Of a stretch of 64,000 bases of DNA, positions 45,620-58,225 are shown one piece after another. Under the pieces are notes generated by a model. It saw only the letters and a list, made by a program, of their open reading frames with translations, was not told the origin of the DNA and did not search any database. The DNA is from Isoetes taiwanensis. Lineage: Eukaryota > Streptophyta > Lycopodiopsida > Isoetales > Isoetaceae. The translations under genes were made by a program, and so were the position numbers. Within the stretch, counting starts at the first letter, position 1. Each line of letters opens with the position of its first letter. The stretch covers positions 12,832,718-12,896,717 of the forward strand of contig JAJEKV010000030.1 in assembly GCA_021234155.1 (NCBI GenBank). The letters run 5' to 3'.

Positions 45620-47443
45620 TGTTACGAACCAAAATTTTAGTACCAAAAATTTCGATTTGTATTCACATCAAACCATCAGAGTACACAGAACAAGTACTGC
45701 CTCCCACGAGGCTATATACATGAAAGCCACGTATACAGATAACAAGACGACAACACAAGATAACTAAATGCACACGCATGCTCCGCCAGCTATCAAACAG
45801 CCTGCACAAGCTTCCACGTGTTAGTAACATGTATAAGAGTTATCCAGTATGTCAACATGAAGCAACGACTGACCGACTGCAAGAACACACATATGGAATC
45901 CACCACACGCACCATAGCATCTGCCAAGCAGACACACCCCACCATATCTAGACAGTACGTCGTCTAGAACCCCCGCACTGGTGGATCCAATGTCAGGGAG
46001 AAACTGCAGGCATCATAAGAACTCAAGCTACGAGACTGTTGGTTCCACATGCCACCGTCCCATACCAGTGACAAGCTTTACCTCACAAGTACCTCTCGTT
46101 CTTATTTTGACCAGCCACGCTCACGTGTAACAATGCCATGCACAAAACTCCTTTGGGTCAGCACTCACCATGCTTACCCAGTATCATCAAGATACTTACT
46201 GAGCATAACTCAATGCTAGGGATCTTGCTTTCACTAGACTATTGATGTTAATATAGTGTCGTCCCATACCAACACTGCATCACATCGCACTAGCACTCAC
46301 GAGATCCCTTTAAGCCGAGCATTACACTATGGCAACACTCCCAGAGGGTATTCAAAAGAGGAGGTTTAGCAGCTCTAGAATAACTGCAATGGCCAGCAGC
46401 ACCCTCATGGTTGCTATTGCACCTTGCTGCCGGGCCAGAAGAAACCAAGTAGCATTCCTCCTTCTCAGCATATACTACAGAGCCTTCAAGGGACGGGGTT
46501 TAGCAATTCAAAGGTTTCGGGTTACGGTTTATTTCTAGTACCAGGGAACAAGCCCACGCTAGTTATTATGAAGCCTTTTAATCATGGTAATCCATAATCA
46601 CTGTGTTCAGTACAGTAAACATGACCCCAAAGCCACAACCAGATTACATCCAGTTCAGGACTTACCGAGACAAGGCTTCTCTGCTGTAACTCCAGTTCAG
46701 CAGATCGTACCCCACTTTTCCCTGTTGAATTGCTTCCTCCTCCTTTTGTAAAACGACTTCACTTTTGCAATTAAGTCTGCCTCTGTAGTCTTCCGGCCTC
46801 CTCTCTAACCAGCTGCCCTATAACAGTTCTGGCCTTCCAGAACCGAAGACTCCCAATCGTGGCTAAGGCACGTGGCACTGCCCTCACAGGGCAGGTGATC
46901 CTGGCGGATCCATAATCCGGCCTACCCCCGGATTCTGCTATCTGCCCTCCGGCCTGTACAAGCCACCGCCTACTTCTGATGCAACTGTCCATCCAGGGGA
47001 CGCCACGTGGCAGCAATCTATTAACCAGGCGACTCCCTCAGAAGCAGGCTGGGTCGACTGCAGCAACCCATTTCGGCAGTCCAGCTGCCTATAGATCGTG
47101 GCTGAGCCACGATTACTGGTTGCCCCGATTAAGGGGTGCTCACGCCTTTAATGCCCAATGGTTCTAAAAACCATTATGTTAACTTTTGTTTCATGAGTTA
47201 TTCAACCCATTAAAATATTGCCCCACCCTTACATTAATTTCATAGGGTGCTTAGGCAACCACGCAACTAATTCAAGCACTATAATTAGTTGCGCCCCTAG
47301 TCTAAGATCTACCACCCTAGACTAGAGCCAAACCATGCGACCATTCCATATCTATGGACCAACCATAGAACATTCTATTATGCCAACATTAGCATGCATG
47401 CAAAATATCCAACAATGGTTTGTTAATTTATTTAGGCATAACA
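45620..47443 (-). repeat. 5' LTR of the gypsy element
   Basis: 1824 bp, near-identical to 36480-38255. Short open frames inside both LTRs (for example at 37145 and 46329) occur in the same place and are LTR sequence, not genes. Confidence 0.95.
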
Positions 47444-48090
47444 CCGATGATTTTGTGAATCTTATGACTGCCAGTGGAGATGAATCGAGCACATTGTGGC
47501 ATCGTCGTTTTGCACATATGAACTTCCAATATTTATTGGGCCTCTGATATCATTGAGTAGCACTGCATCTATGGGTGTATGTGAGGCATGTGCTGTTGGA
47601 AAGCAACATCGCCGTCCTTTCAATGTGAAAGGCAAACGTACAACACAGCTTTTGGAGCTTGTGCATGCTGATATATGTGGCCCACTACCTTATGCTTTGA
47701 GTGGTGCACGATATTTCATCTTATTTGTGTATGATTTTTCTCGTAGAGCTTGTGTATTTTATCTCTACGAAGTCCCAAATCTTCACCAAATTTCAAGTGT
47801 TTTTTAAAATATGGTGGAGACTCAGACTGGCAAGGTGATCCAGAGATTACGTACTGACAATGGTGGAGAATTTACTTCTGCTCAATTCAAGTTTTTTTGT
47901 GAAGAACATGGTATAGTTCGTGAGCATACCATTCCTGATTCTCCTCAGCAAAATGGTGTTGCTGAGCGCAAGAATCGTACGATAATCAATGTTGTTCGAT
48001 GCATGCTTATTCATGCTGGTTTGGATAAGTCATTTTGGGCAGAAGCTGTGGCTACTGCTATTTATGTACAAATCGAACGGTAAACTCTTC
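47444..48090 (+). pseudogene. Copia integrase (broken)
   Basis: Continues the copia frame after the insertion. GAG-pre-integrase text (TLWHRRFAHMNFQYL), the zinc-binding part CEACAVGKQHRRPF, then VHADICGPL, LRTDNGGEFTS and NGVAERKNRT, giving the D-D-E residues. Interrupted by stops near 47547 and 47808 and frameshifts. It would have integrated copia cDNA. Confidence 0.9.
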
Positions 48091-48745
48091 TCTAAAAGGC
48101 GTAACTCCTTTGCAATTATGGTCAAGAGTAAAACCAAATGTTCAAAATTTGCGAGTTTTTGGTTGTTTAGCCTATGTTCATAATCCAAAAGAGAAGAGAA
48201 AGAAGCTTGACCCAATCGGCCTCAAAGCCATCTTCGTAGGCTATGCTGTCGAGGCACAGGGATACCGATTTTATGATATTGCTACACGAAGAGTCATTAC
48301 TAGTCGTGATGCAGTTTTTGATGAGTCTACTATGGCTAACATGGTTACTTCTCGTCATGACCCTAACGTTATTCTTCGTGATTTTTGGCATGTGGATAAT
48401 GGGTCTTTACATCCTCAAGTTGAAAATGGGCTTGTAAATCCTGAAGTGGAAGATGATTTTGTACAGGAGTTTGATTTATATGATGGTGCTGATGAGGATC
48501 ATGATGGTCTACTTGATGTAGAAGTTGGGGTTCCTGATGATGAGACTCCAATACGACGGCAATGGAAGCCTACCAAACGGATCTTGGAATATCATGCTGC
48601 TTTAGCTACTAGTGCGGATGTAGTTACAGTAAAAGAGGCTATGTTTTCGCCACAAGCTGAGAATTGGTGCATGGCCATGGAAGCAGAGTTTGAATCTCTT
48701 ATCAACAAAGGTACTTGGGAGCTTGTTGAAATTCCTGAAGGATGA
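48083..48745 (+). pseudogene. Copia integrase C-terminal and linker region
   Basis: Frame with TPLQLWSRVKPNVQNLRVFGCLAYVH and KRKKLDPIGLKAIFVGYAVEAQGYR, the conserved integrase-C and linker region of copia, then a variable acidic linker and the start of the RT region (WCMAMEAEFESLINKGTWELV). It ends at a stop one base out of frame with the RT. Confidence 0.9.
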
Positions 48746-50202
48746 AAGCCAAATGTAAATGGATCTTTCGCTCCAAGTACAAAGCAGATGGCTCGTTCGA
48801 TAAGTTCAAAGCACGATTAGTTGCAAAAGGATACTCGCAAGTGGCTGGAATCGATTATGAGGAAACTTTCTCACCTATTGTTCGTCTCACTAGTTTGAGA
48901 GTATTGCTAGTATTTGCTACTCAATATGGTTTGTTTGTACATCAAATGGATGTCAAAACTGCGTTTCTCAATGGAGATCTTAGTGAAGAAATCTACATGA
49001 GTCAACCAGAAGGTTTTGAAGTACATGGTAATGAAAGACTAGTTTGCCGCTTGCGAAAGGCTTTATATGGTCTACGACAAGCCTCTAGAGCCTGGTATAT
49101 GAAAATGAACTCTTATCTTATTTCTAATGGATTTCTACCAAGTTCTGCAGATTCCAATGTGTATCTTAAGAGAAGTCAAGAACACTTTGTAGTGATTGCG
49201 CTTTATGTAGATGATACTATCTTGGTATCTAATAACCTCGAATACTTGCAAGCAGTTAAGAGGAGACTATCTTCTGCATTTGGGATGGTTGACATGGGGG
49301 AAATACACTCGTGTTTAGGTATTCAGGTCAAACGAGACAAAGACAAAGGATTGCTTCAACTCTCACAGTCTAAGTACATTGAGACACTTCTTGAGAAATT
49401 TGGGTTACTTTCTGCTAAAGAGCAACCTACTTCATTGCCGGTTGGTTCCACGAAAACAAGAATGTCGAAGAGGCAGTGTCCAGTAACTTATGAGGATCAG
49501 CTAGAAATGCAGAAGTGTCCTTATGCAAATCTTGTAGGAGCTCTTATGTATCTTGCAAATGCAACTAGACCAGATATTAATTACACTGCCAATACTCTTG
49601 GTCAATTCATGACTAATCCTGGCAAAGAACATTGGCATAATGCTAAGTGTGTTTTGAGATATCTTAAGAGCACTATTCATCATGGTATCACATACAGTAA
49701 GCAGACAGGTTTGAATGCTTTCAGGTTGCTTGGATACACAGATGCAGATTGGGATGGTTGTCCGGACACATATAGATCAACAAGTAGTTGCTGTTTCTTT
49801 TTAGGAAAATCTCTGGTGTCTTGGATGAGTAAGAAGCAACGATGTGTTTCACTTTCTACTGCTGAAGCGAAATATGTTGCTGCATCTTTGGCGAGCCGCA
49901 AACTTGTTTGGTTGCGACGCTTGTTAGAATGCTTAAGACAAGTTCAAGATGGACCGAGTATACTTATGTGTGATAATCAAAGTGCTATAGCTTTATCACT
50001 GCATTCCAAATCCAAGCACATCGAGTTACATTATTATTATGTTAAGCTTGAAGTTGCAAAGCACATACTTAAGTTGGAATATTGTCCAACTATAGCTATG
50101 GTTGCAGACATTTTCACTAAGCCTCTAGGTGAAAAGAGACATCAAGACAATGTTAAAGCTCTTGTGCCCTTGAAAATAAGCATAGATATTAGAAGATTGT
50201 AG
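48742..50202 (+). pseudogene. Copia reverse transcriptase and RNase H
   Basis: Frame of 486 residues. RT motifs: WIFRSKYKADG, KARLVAKGYSQ, MDVKTAFLNGDL, ALYGLRQASRAWY and ALYVDDTILV (YVDD catalytic pair). RNase H: GYTDADWDGCPDT (first Asp), SLSTAEAKYVA (Glu), MCDNQSAIAL (Asp), then TKPLGEK at the end. This segment is free of stops, so it is the best-kept part of the copia element. Confidence 0.95.
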
Positions 50203-50317
50203 CACTCAGGTTTTTTCCTTTGTGACCACCAAAGGTTTTTTTCATCCGAGTGCGAGGCCAAATTTGCGGGTGGGAGATTATCTATGAGTTGCAATATTTG
50301 GTCTTCTTTCTTAGATA

Positions 50318-50415
50318 CAATATTTTTCTATATCTTATTTGGTGAAAGACTAAAGTCGCAGGTGGGCAATATTTTTCTATATCTTATTTGGTGAAAGACT
50401 AAAGTCGCAGGTGGG
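50318..50415 (+). repeat. 49-bp tandem duplication at the copia polypurine tract
   Basis: Unit 50318-50366 (ending CGCAGGTGGG) is repeated at 50367-50415, so the PPT is present twice. Only the right copy directly abuts the 3' LTR. Confidence 0.9.
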
Positions 50416-50416
50416 G

Positions 50417-50610
50417 TGTTAGCGAGGCTGCCTATTTTTAGGCAGCGTGCCTTTATAAAAAGGCAACGTAGCTATTTTAGTTTTTACCCTTTTCCATAGA
50501 AAATACCTTTTATGGTATCTATATATTGTAACATCATTGAATCAATACATGTATCTTCTTTTGTGGTCCGTACCTCTCTCACTTTTCTTAATCAACTAGC
50601 AAGTTCAACA
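50417..50610 (+). repeat. 3' LTR of copia element
   Basis: 194 bp, TGTTAG...CAACA, followed by the target duplication ATTTC. Confidence 0.95.
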
Positions 50611-50846
50611 ATTTCCATTCCTACATAGATGGAATGAATGTCTGTGGAATAGTTTGGTAAGTTGATGCATACGAAATATACCGCATTTGGTACAATCCGG
50701 TTGACCTCAATTCACTTCTGCCATAGACAAAGACAACCGATTTTGAAGTCAATTCATAACCAAGAAGCTTCTCTGTATTTCACAGACAAATCGGGCCATT
50801 TTACAGACAAATTGGATTTCATAGATAGGCCTAATCGATCCATTTT

Positions 50847-51629
50847 ATGACGTTCTTTAGAGATCAAATGCGGAAAAGGCCCAGTCCAAATCCCTACAAA
50901 GATCGTGGCAGGGAGCAATTTGCCTTGGTTCTTGCTGAATTAGATGCTAAAAGAAAACTCATTGCTGCTAGAATAGGCAAATCGCCTGAAGAAATCAAGT
51001 TCCAGAGCAGGGGAGGCAGTTTAATTCCGGTTGTAACAGCTGTTTCAAATCCTAATTCTGAGCCGATTAAGGCTATAAACGCTGATTTTTCTTGTCTTTC
51101 TTCGCGGAAAGCTCTGTCTACGAGACAAGCTCAAAAAGAAGGCCAATTTGCCGCTGAAAGAAATGCGTGTGCATCAATCCCTCTTTCAGATTTTTCTTCA
51201 GGTCATAATTCGCCGATTATCGTTCTTACAACAACTCTGCTTCTCTCTGGCGCCGAAATAGGACTCATCTGGCTATGGCGGACGGTTTACTCCGCGTTGA
51301 TTTCTTTAATCCCGCTCTTTTTTCTACCAACATTTATCAAGATGGCAAATTTTTCTGTTTCTCATGCAATTTCTCCAAGAATTTCAAATAAGCAGGGCAT
51401 TTCAGAGATTAAAAGATCGGCAGCTGAAAAGCAGAGGCAGATTAAACAAGAGCAAAGTCTTCTGAGGAGAAGTCCTTATACTGGAATGCCAGTTTGGGGC
51501 ATTTTTTCTCTTGTTCTGGCAGTGCTGACAATAGGAAGAATTCCGGCAATTCTCATCACAGCTATGGCGTGGTACATTTACCCTGTTATTCAAACACTAG
51601 TTGCAGATTTCTCAAAAAAAATCTCTTGA
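50847..51629 (+). CDS. Putative membrane protein, unknown function
   Basis: 260 residues in one exon, with ATG at 50847 (a second ATG at 50868 is an alternative start). The N-terminus is basic and hydrophilic: RKRPSPNPYKDRGREQF, then a helical stretch (VLAELDAKRKLIAARI). The C-terminal half holds hydrophobic segments near residues 122-164 and 215-252, separated by a charged helix (EIKRSAAEKQRQIKQEQ). This suggests an integral membrane protein of an organelle or the endomembrane system. I do not recognise the family for certain, although the N-terminus has the look of a conserved plant protein. It lies 237 bp right of the copia 3' LTR. A TSS between the two would fall within the LTR or just after it. 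Confidence 0.65.
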   Translation: MTFFRDQMRKRPSPNPYKDRGREQFALVLAELDAKRKLIAARIGKSPEEIKFQSRGGSLIPVVTAVSNPNSEPIKAINADFSCLSSRKALSTRQAQKEGQFAAERNACASIPLSDFSSGHNSPIIVLTTTLLLSGAEIGLIWLWRTVYSALISLIPLFFLPTFIKMANFSVSHAISPRISNKQGISEIKRSAAEKQRQIKQEQSLLRRSPYTGMPVWGIFSLVLAVLTIGRIPAILITAMAWYIYPVIQTLVADFSKKIS

Positions 51630-54600
51630 ATCTCTACCTGCGTTCCAGGATGAACACTGTGCTGCTAAAATTTTCCAAAGCAGCTCTATTACTACTCCTT
51701 GGACCGAAGTTTTTTATTGCTTCTTCGACCTAAGATTTGGAAAAATTGTATCCATCTGTATATTTATCTATCTATTTTCTTAGCCCATGGGGCTATTTTC
51801 TTAGACTGTGGGGTTCTATTTATGGAGAACTTACCAATTTATTTCTCTTCAATGCTATTGGGATTGAATTTCACTAGTCCAATGGTATGTTTGCTGCTTG
51901 AACTATCCCTACCTGCATTTTTATAATCCTACTATGTTGCTCCTAATATTTTATCTACCACATTAACACCTGCCTTAATCCTAGGTCAATATTTTCTTTT
52001 CTTTTATCATGTAAATCTCATTGGTATGTTTCTTAATGATGTTCATGGTGATAAGTATGCATCACGTTGATGGCTTCTAGATGTTGCGGTTAAGCAAGTG
52101 CCCATGCTTTTGCACGAACTGACTTATTGTTAAAGACAAAACTAGGTTGATTAAATGAATAACAAGAAATGATCCACAAGCCTTATCCATAAAAGTAAGA
52201 ATTAAACTAAATTATATTGGATCGTCTTATGCCCGTAGGAACAACTACAAACATGTTCCTGGCAATACCAAGCATTAGCCGTGGACGTGTGAAATGCATA
52301 GATGTTTTAAACTTTGTGGTGAAAAGATGTAATTATGTCCCTATAGAATGATGCGCTGCGAAGGGCAATTTACATGATTGTAAAGTGACATGATGAATGC
52401 ATGAACAAGGGCATCGCCCAGGCCGTGTGGAGTGGATACATGTAATGGAATTTGTAGGGGGAGTAGATGTATTTGTAGGATAACCGATTTTCTGCCAAGG
52501 ACTTCTTAGAAGAAGCTTGACAAATACAAACATTCACAATTTCTACCTAATGTTATTAATTGAAGAGATTTGCCATTTCTTCATGAAGGAATTATGCTAT
52601 GTTGGAGCCACTTGTTTATTACAAAGAACAATGAAGAATATAGCATTTCTATAAATATCTGAGGCAAAAATTACATGAAGACATAGTCTGTACTGTGATT
52701 TCAATGCTGGAGCCTCTAGCACTCAAAAAACTAAATGTGGGACATCACTTGGGGTGGTATTAGTTTATGATGTCTCATATTTATGCAAAACGTGAAACTT
52801 AGGTGAAGTCAAATTGCATGAGATATTATTTCTAAATAGCTACAACTAAATGCTACCAACTAAAAAATGAATAGGGATTTGAACACTGCATTGATCACAA
52901 CCATATAGTTTCTTTAATGTAAATTCTTCTAGAAACATTTATGATATCTTGGGAGCATTTCTTGCTAATACCATCATGGTTGCAATATTTTCAAAAGCCT
53001 CATGCATTTCAAACAAAGAAAAGATATGCAAGAAAAAGATTACACTTTCTATTTCAAATATTGTTTTAAACTAGTAATGGATGCTTGACGTTGTCGGGCT
53101 TTGTTCCGAGCCTTTATTGTTTATGATGTTAGGACACGTGGGAAAGTGTTTGTTAGCGGGAAAAACATGGTAGTGAAGTTGTTACAGGGTGCATGGTGGG
53201 CAACGAAGGCTTTCACTGGGTGGGTTGTAAATGTGAAGTGTTGAATGTCTCACATGTATCATTTCTAAGGTAACACTTTTAAAGGGATGAGCTCTGATCT
53301 GACATCTTTTCCGTTTGTACTATAGAAAGATTACTTCATATGTAGCATATGATATGATATAGTTGCATAAATTGAGTTGCTAATGTTGTAGCTAAACCTC
53401 TAAGATGTTACAGATGTCGAGAAGCTGCACATCTCGACCTAGAGGACATGATGTACATGGCATGAGACATCTTTGATGTAAAAGTGGGTGGGGGTTGGGG
53501 GGGATGTTCTCAATTTGAAATTGCAAAATGTGTTCTAAAGATAATGATGCAGCATTTCCTGTTGGCCCTTCAGAATTTGATATGCACATGAAATTGTGGT
53601 TTCAATGTCTCTCATGATTCATCAGAGTGTATGGTTTAGGGTAATTATTCCATAAAATGTTGTGCCAAAATAATAATAAATCAAAATTCGTGTATTTAGT
53701 TTGTTTGAGTTTGGTTGTGTTGTGTACTTAAGCAGGTATCCATAGAGTTTTAGATATCTATTTAGCACCTGGGTAATTTGAGAGTTAAATGGAAGAAGAG
53801 AGATGATGTTAGGCTATATTGGAATGAAATAATATATATTCTATGTTCATATTCTTAATTTGGTACATATTAACATTACAACTGCTTCCATTTTGGCATT
53901 ATCATAAGATAGATGTGGCACATGATGAAGATATGACTATAATACCTATTGTTCATAATTTTGTTGATTAAAAAGCTTTTACTACTACTATTATGTTGGT
54001 GTTGCTAAACTTCAACAATGATATGATAAACAAACCATCTCTATGGTTGAGCAATGTGAGGAAGATGGAAGTATTCAATTTCAATGGTTAAGTGGTTTTA
54101 TAAACCTGGGTTTTTGAGCAACTTTTGAACAGTTGAGTGGTTCTATATAGACACTACTCTAGGTGCATGCAAGTTTTGTGCACAGGGTATGCATAAAGGT
54201 TATTTTCAATGTAAAGCGTTGCACTTCTAATTTTGCCAGGAAATCCAGATAATGAATATGGATGGAATTGCAAACACTCCACAGTACCTAAGAAAGTCAA
54301 CAACCTCGTTGCGACTATCCTCAACTACTCATACCTTGTCTGCATGAGGAGATTTTGAAGTCAGTTATGAAATACTCTTATCAAATATTTCTTAATAAGC
54401 CATGCTCCAGCACCAATGAATGCACAGACTCGTGAATTTTGAATATTTTCAAAACCAAAAAGTTAGTGCAAGACACAAATGGGCTGATTTATTTTTCATA
54501 TGACTGTTACTTGAGGATCATCTATGGGCAGAGAAGGTCTAGTTCAATATTTAGAACCATCCGCATTAAGCATGCTAAAGCATCTCCATGTAACCTGCAA

Positions 54601-56716
54601 AAGCAAGCACATAATGGCAAATCAATAGCACAATCTGTTAAGCTCCTCGAGCAAGCATGCATGCCTCAGAAATTCTGTTCATTGTGTTCCTCAACTTATG
54701 TGCTTGAAATATGAAATCAATGGAAAAATATGCTTAGAATTGCAAGGGTTCTCCTCTGCAAAAGTCCAACCTATAGATGCTGAAAACATTTTCCTTAAGT
54801 TCGAAAGGTCAAGCTAAAAGGAGCATTTTGAAGCCACTCCGGCATGCAGAAATTGCTTCTTAGTTTATATTTGAAAAATTGCAACGTAGGTATATTTAAT
54901 AAAGAGCATGTGTTTGTAAGGACAGCATTTACCTGTAGTAAAATCTTCCCGCATCGCACAACCTATAATCATAATCTTATGATTGGCAACACAAACTTCA
55001 AAAAGCTGAGCTGCTTAATGATAATGAAAAGCTCTCTAATAATTGTAGAAGACAATGAAAAGAAATACCAGAAGGCGGCCTCGATCCTTATCAACAAATA
55101 GTTGGTCAGTTTGCTGTGCAGACTAACAATGATGCGCAAGAAGACTTGCAAGTCTTGGAATCATGCTGCCAGTCATATATAAGACATTCCATAGGCTTGC
55201 TCACCCCCTGTCCTTCTCAGGGCAGAAGAGTGCATTGTTCTTGTTTTGTGAACTAACACTGGCGTCTTGGAGTAGCTTGGCTTGAGACTCACTGCAGCAA
55301 GGAAGGAGAGGATCAAAGATATGGCCAGTCTCTTCACATGCGCATAAGTTTGTGCAAATAAGATTAACATGAAATAACATAGTTTATATAGAACCCTCTA
55401 GCTCAAAAGAAGAGAAAAAAGAGTGCTTCCAAGCACGACACTTTTGAATGATAGCTGCCAGGATAATAGCCTGATCTAACCAATCCATTGTTGAAAACAT
55501 CTAACATGCACATGACTAAAACAAAATCTCAGTCTGGAGATATAACATGGAAAACAAACCAGTTCTCACTAGAATTTCCATGAAGCATTCCAAATAGCTC
55601 AAAACTCAGGATCCTACAGATACATCCCTTGGTTACCAAGGCGTAAATGGAGAAGCTGCATCTCAAAGTGCCTCTGGGTTGCACATTTAATAGTTGAAGG
55701 CTTCGAGCAGAATTGATCCATACACAAACACTGTTTGAATTTTTGCAAATATGCAGGCAGCAGTGACCTTATAGAACATGAAAACATGTGCAAAATGTAC
55801 AAAAAATACATAAAGGATCTATAAAATATTAAATTCCTTCATTGCAAAAATAACAAGGTGCTGCGCACGAAGGGTTGCCCTCCGGTATCCTGAAGGAAAT
55901 GTGCACATAGTCTTTGATGCATAGTGCTTCGAACTAAGAATAAGGTCATGATTGTTTAACTTCGTTGATCTCAACAAAACTAATGTTAAATACAGATGTT
56001 ACCTCCTCGTAACACATTAGTCTAGCTCAAAAATTAAAAGTTTTGCAAGTTTCGGCACAAAACTCCAACTTAATATGCTTTGCAAGTTGAAGTTAAAAAA
56101 CATATGCGGCAACATGAAGCTTTGCTCAAAAATATTTGTGGCAACAAGAAGCTTTGCAACATGAAGTTTTGCTAGGTGTGTATATTGGCGACGACGGTCT
56201 GCTAGGAGTGTGCTCTGCAAGAAGATCCAGAAGCTCTGCAAGAAGTTCTGTAGAATGCTCTGCAATAAGCTCTGTTGTTGTTTCCTTATGAGCTGTTTAC
56301 CTTAAAACAATTTCAGGTGTTTACTTTAACATTAGGTATTGTGTGATAAAGGTTGCGTCATATAAGAGTTGAGGGCCATCTTCAATGGTTTTATAATAAA
56401 ATGGCTAGACAAATCATAGCATAGCAAGCTTGCCAAGAAAATGTGTTTTCATACAACATTGTTATTATTAAGACATTCATAGGGCGTACATTTAAATGAT
56501 GCCCCCACAACAGCGTAGTGCTATGATACAATGATTTCAAGATGGCCATTCAATCTTCGTCATATCACACATTAAAGGATTCAATTGGAAATTGGAAGCT
56601 GCAGCCATATATTTGCTATGCAGCCATATGGAAAGTATTATTACATATGGAAACCATATGTTCTTATTTACTAAAGCATTAGCTGTGGCTGGTGATATTC
56701 TCTACATTTTGGACCT
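51630..56716. other. No recognised gene
   Basis: AT-rich DNA without a coding frame I recognise. A G-rich patch lies at 53489-53505. Open frames at 54439-54714 and 54844-55101 are short and without motifs. Confidence 0.5.
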
Positions 56717-56818
56717 TATTTCCCTCATACTTGAGCTCTAATATCATGATGATGACTTCCAATATCTTTATCTCCCTCGTACTTGAGCTCTAATATCATG
56801 ATGATGACTTCCAATATC
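56717..56818. repeat. 51-bp tandem duplication
   Basis: TTAT(T/C)TCCCTC(A/G)TACTTGAGCTC begins at 56717 and at 56768; the two units are nearly identical. Confidence 0.9.
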
Positions 56819-58059
56819 TATTAAAGATGTCACATATACCTCAATAGGTTGAGCTTGACTATATTCTCTCTAGATAAAGCATGTTCTAATAAGAGGGATT
56901 GTGATGGAGAATGGCATGACACAAACTTGGCCCTTGATGATGGTTGAAATGTGAATGGCACTACTAACATTAAGGCCAAGACGCATATTGTGGTCTCCGT
57001 GGACGATAAAAACAATTCTATTCTATTCTATTCAATCTGGAAATTTAAGGGTCATGCTTAGGTACCTCCAAGACATTGCTGGCTTGTTCCCATCCTCAGT
57101 TGGCAGCTTGGGTATCCACAATGATTGCTTAACATTATGGATTGCTTAATGAAATATGATGACGGCGATGGCACCTTTATTAAAGGTGCTCAATCGGCTT
57201 GGCAAGAAAGCGAGCATGTGAGAGCTAATGAATGGGTTTGTAAAAATGTTGGCAGTCTCACTGTCAGTGACTTTTGCGAAGACGCCTCACATCTGAATTG
57301 TGATAACTTGGTGGATGGAGTATATTGGAAATAACAAGATCGGTTATACCAACTATGAAACTTTCAATACATCCATTGGGTTGAAGCAGTGCTATAAACA
57401 AGTTCTTAAAGCTCTTAAGCATAATGCTGGTGCTAAATGACTTTATTTCTTTGAAGGGAAGAACTTTATAGTGCTTCTAATAGCATGAAAGTTGAAATAA
57501 TGATATGCAAATGACCACAATACTATCGTCCAACGTTTCTCTTTCTTATGCTTGAGTTTCCAAAGAGCGGAGCAGAAAACAAAAGGTATATGGCAATACT
57601 TGAAGAAACAAACATGATCTCCCAATTCTGTATGACGTAGATAAAAAATATTTTTCAGTAGAAAATAATTTCTTAGTGTAGGCTAACATCCTTTGCCGTT
57701 TACCAAACAAACTGGCCGTTGACAGCTACACAAAGTTGTTCACTTGTCCAAAGGTTGCTAGTTGCATGAAATGACACTTTTTCTTGCCGTCTATTGTATC
57801 CAAAGATTTAGTTAAATCATGTGCAGAAAAGTTCTCAAGGACCTTCAAACTTTCGCTAACAAAAGATATAACTTCTCTAAGAATGTCAGAAAAGTAGTGC
57901 CATCCTTGTTTGAACAAGCTGCCAGATCTATTTAGCGCGACTTAAGTATTCTTGGATTCAATAGTGGAGTTTTAGTTAGTTGTAGTTTTTACATCATAGT
58001 CATAGTGCTGATATTTACACCATAGAGAGGTGTAGATATGACATCTTAACGCAAACTCC
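56819..58059. other. No recognised gene
   Basis: Two plus-strand frames near 57125-57334 look weakly coding but have no motif. The rest is AT-rich. Confidence 0.4.
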
Positions 58060-58225
58060 TATGCAGCCATAGAATTTCTGGTAAGGCATATTATTCTGCT
58101 TCTGTGGTGGATGTGCAACTGTTTGTTGCTTCCCGCTGGCCCATGAACTCGCACATCATCATAATCAGCATCCACATATGCAATAAGCTTGAGGTTTTCT
58201 GCTGTAGAATAGGGTAAAGCTTCTG
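58060..58225 (-). pseudogene. Scrap of a copia RNase H
   Basis: On the minus strand: LKLIAYVDADYDD, then shifted SGKQQTVAHPP text, matching the RNase H start of copia elements. Too short and broken to assign to a family, and diverged from the large copia element here. Confidence 0.55.

Larger units (their letters stand above)
36480..47443 (-). mobile_element. Ty3/gypsy chromovirus nested in the copia element
   Basis: LTRs 36480-38255 (3', on the minus strand) and 45620-47443 (5'). Both LTRs begin TGTTACGAAC and end GCATAACA on the plus strand. Target duplication CCGAT at 36475-36479 and 47444-47448. PBS TGGTATCAGAGC on the minus strand (45607-45618), one base inside the 5' LTR. Polypurine tract 38256-38272. 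The two LTRs differ by a few percent, so the insertion is recent. Two frameshifts disable the polyprotein. Confidence 0.97.
34918..50610 (+). mobile_element. Ty1/copia LTR retrotransposon, interrupted by a gypsy element
   Basis: LTRs 34918-35117 and 50417-50610 are flanked by a 5-bp target duplication, ATTTC (34913-34917 and 50611-50615). The primer site TGGTATCAGAGC (35118-35129) is complementary to initiator Met tRNA. Gene order is gag, protease, integrase, RT, RNase H, which is the copia order. Its length without the insert is about 4.7 kb, normal for copia. About 6% LTR divergence by eye makes it older than its insert. Confidence 0.97.

Noticed and set aside
53480-53510. G-rich patch as a G-quadruplex
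   Set aside because: The runs are close together and not clearly arranged in four G-tracts of three or more with short loops. Too weak to report.
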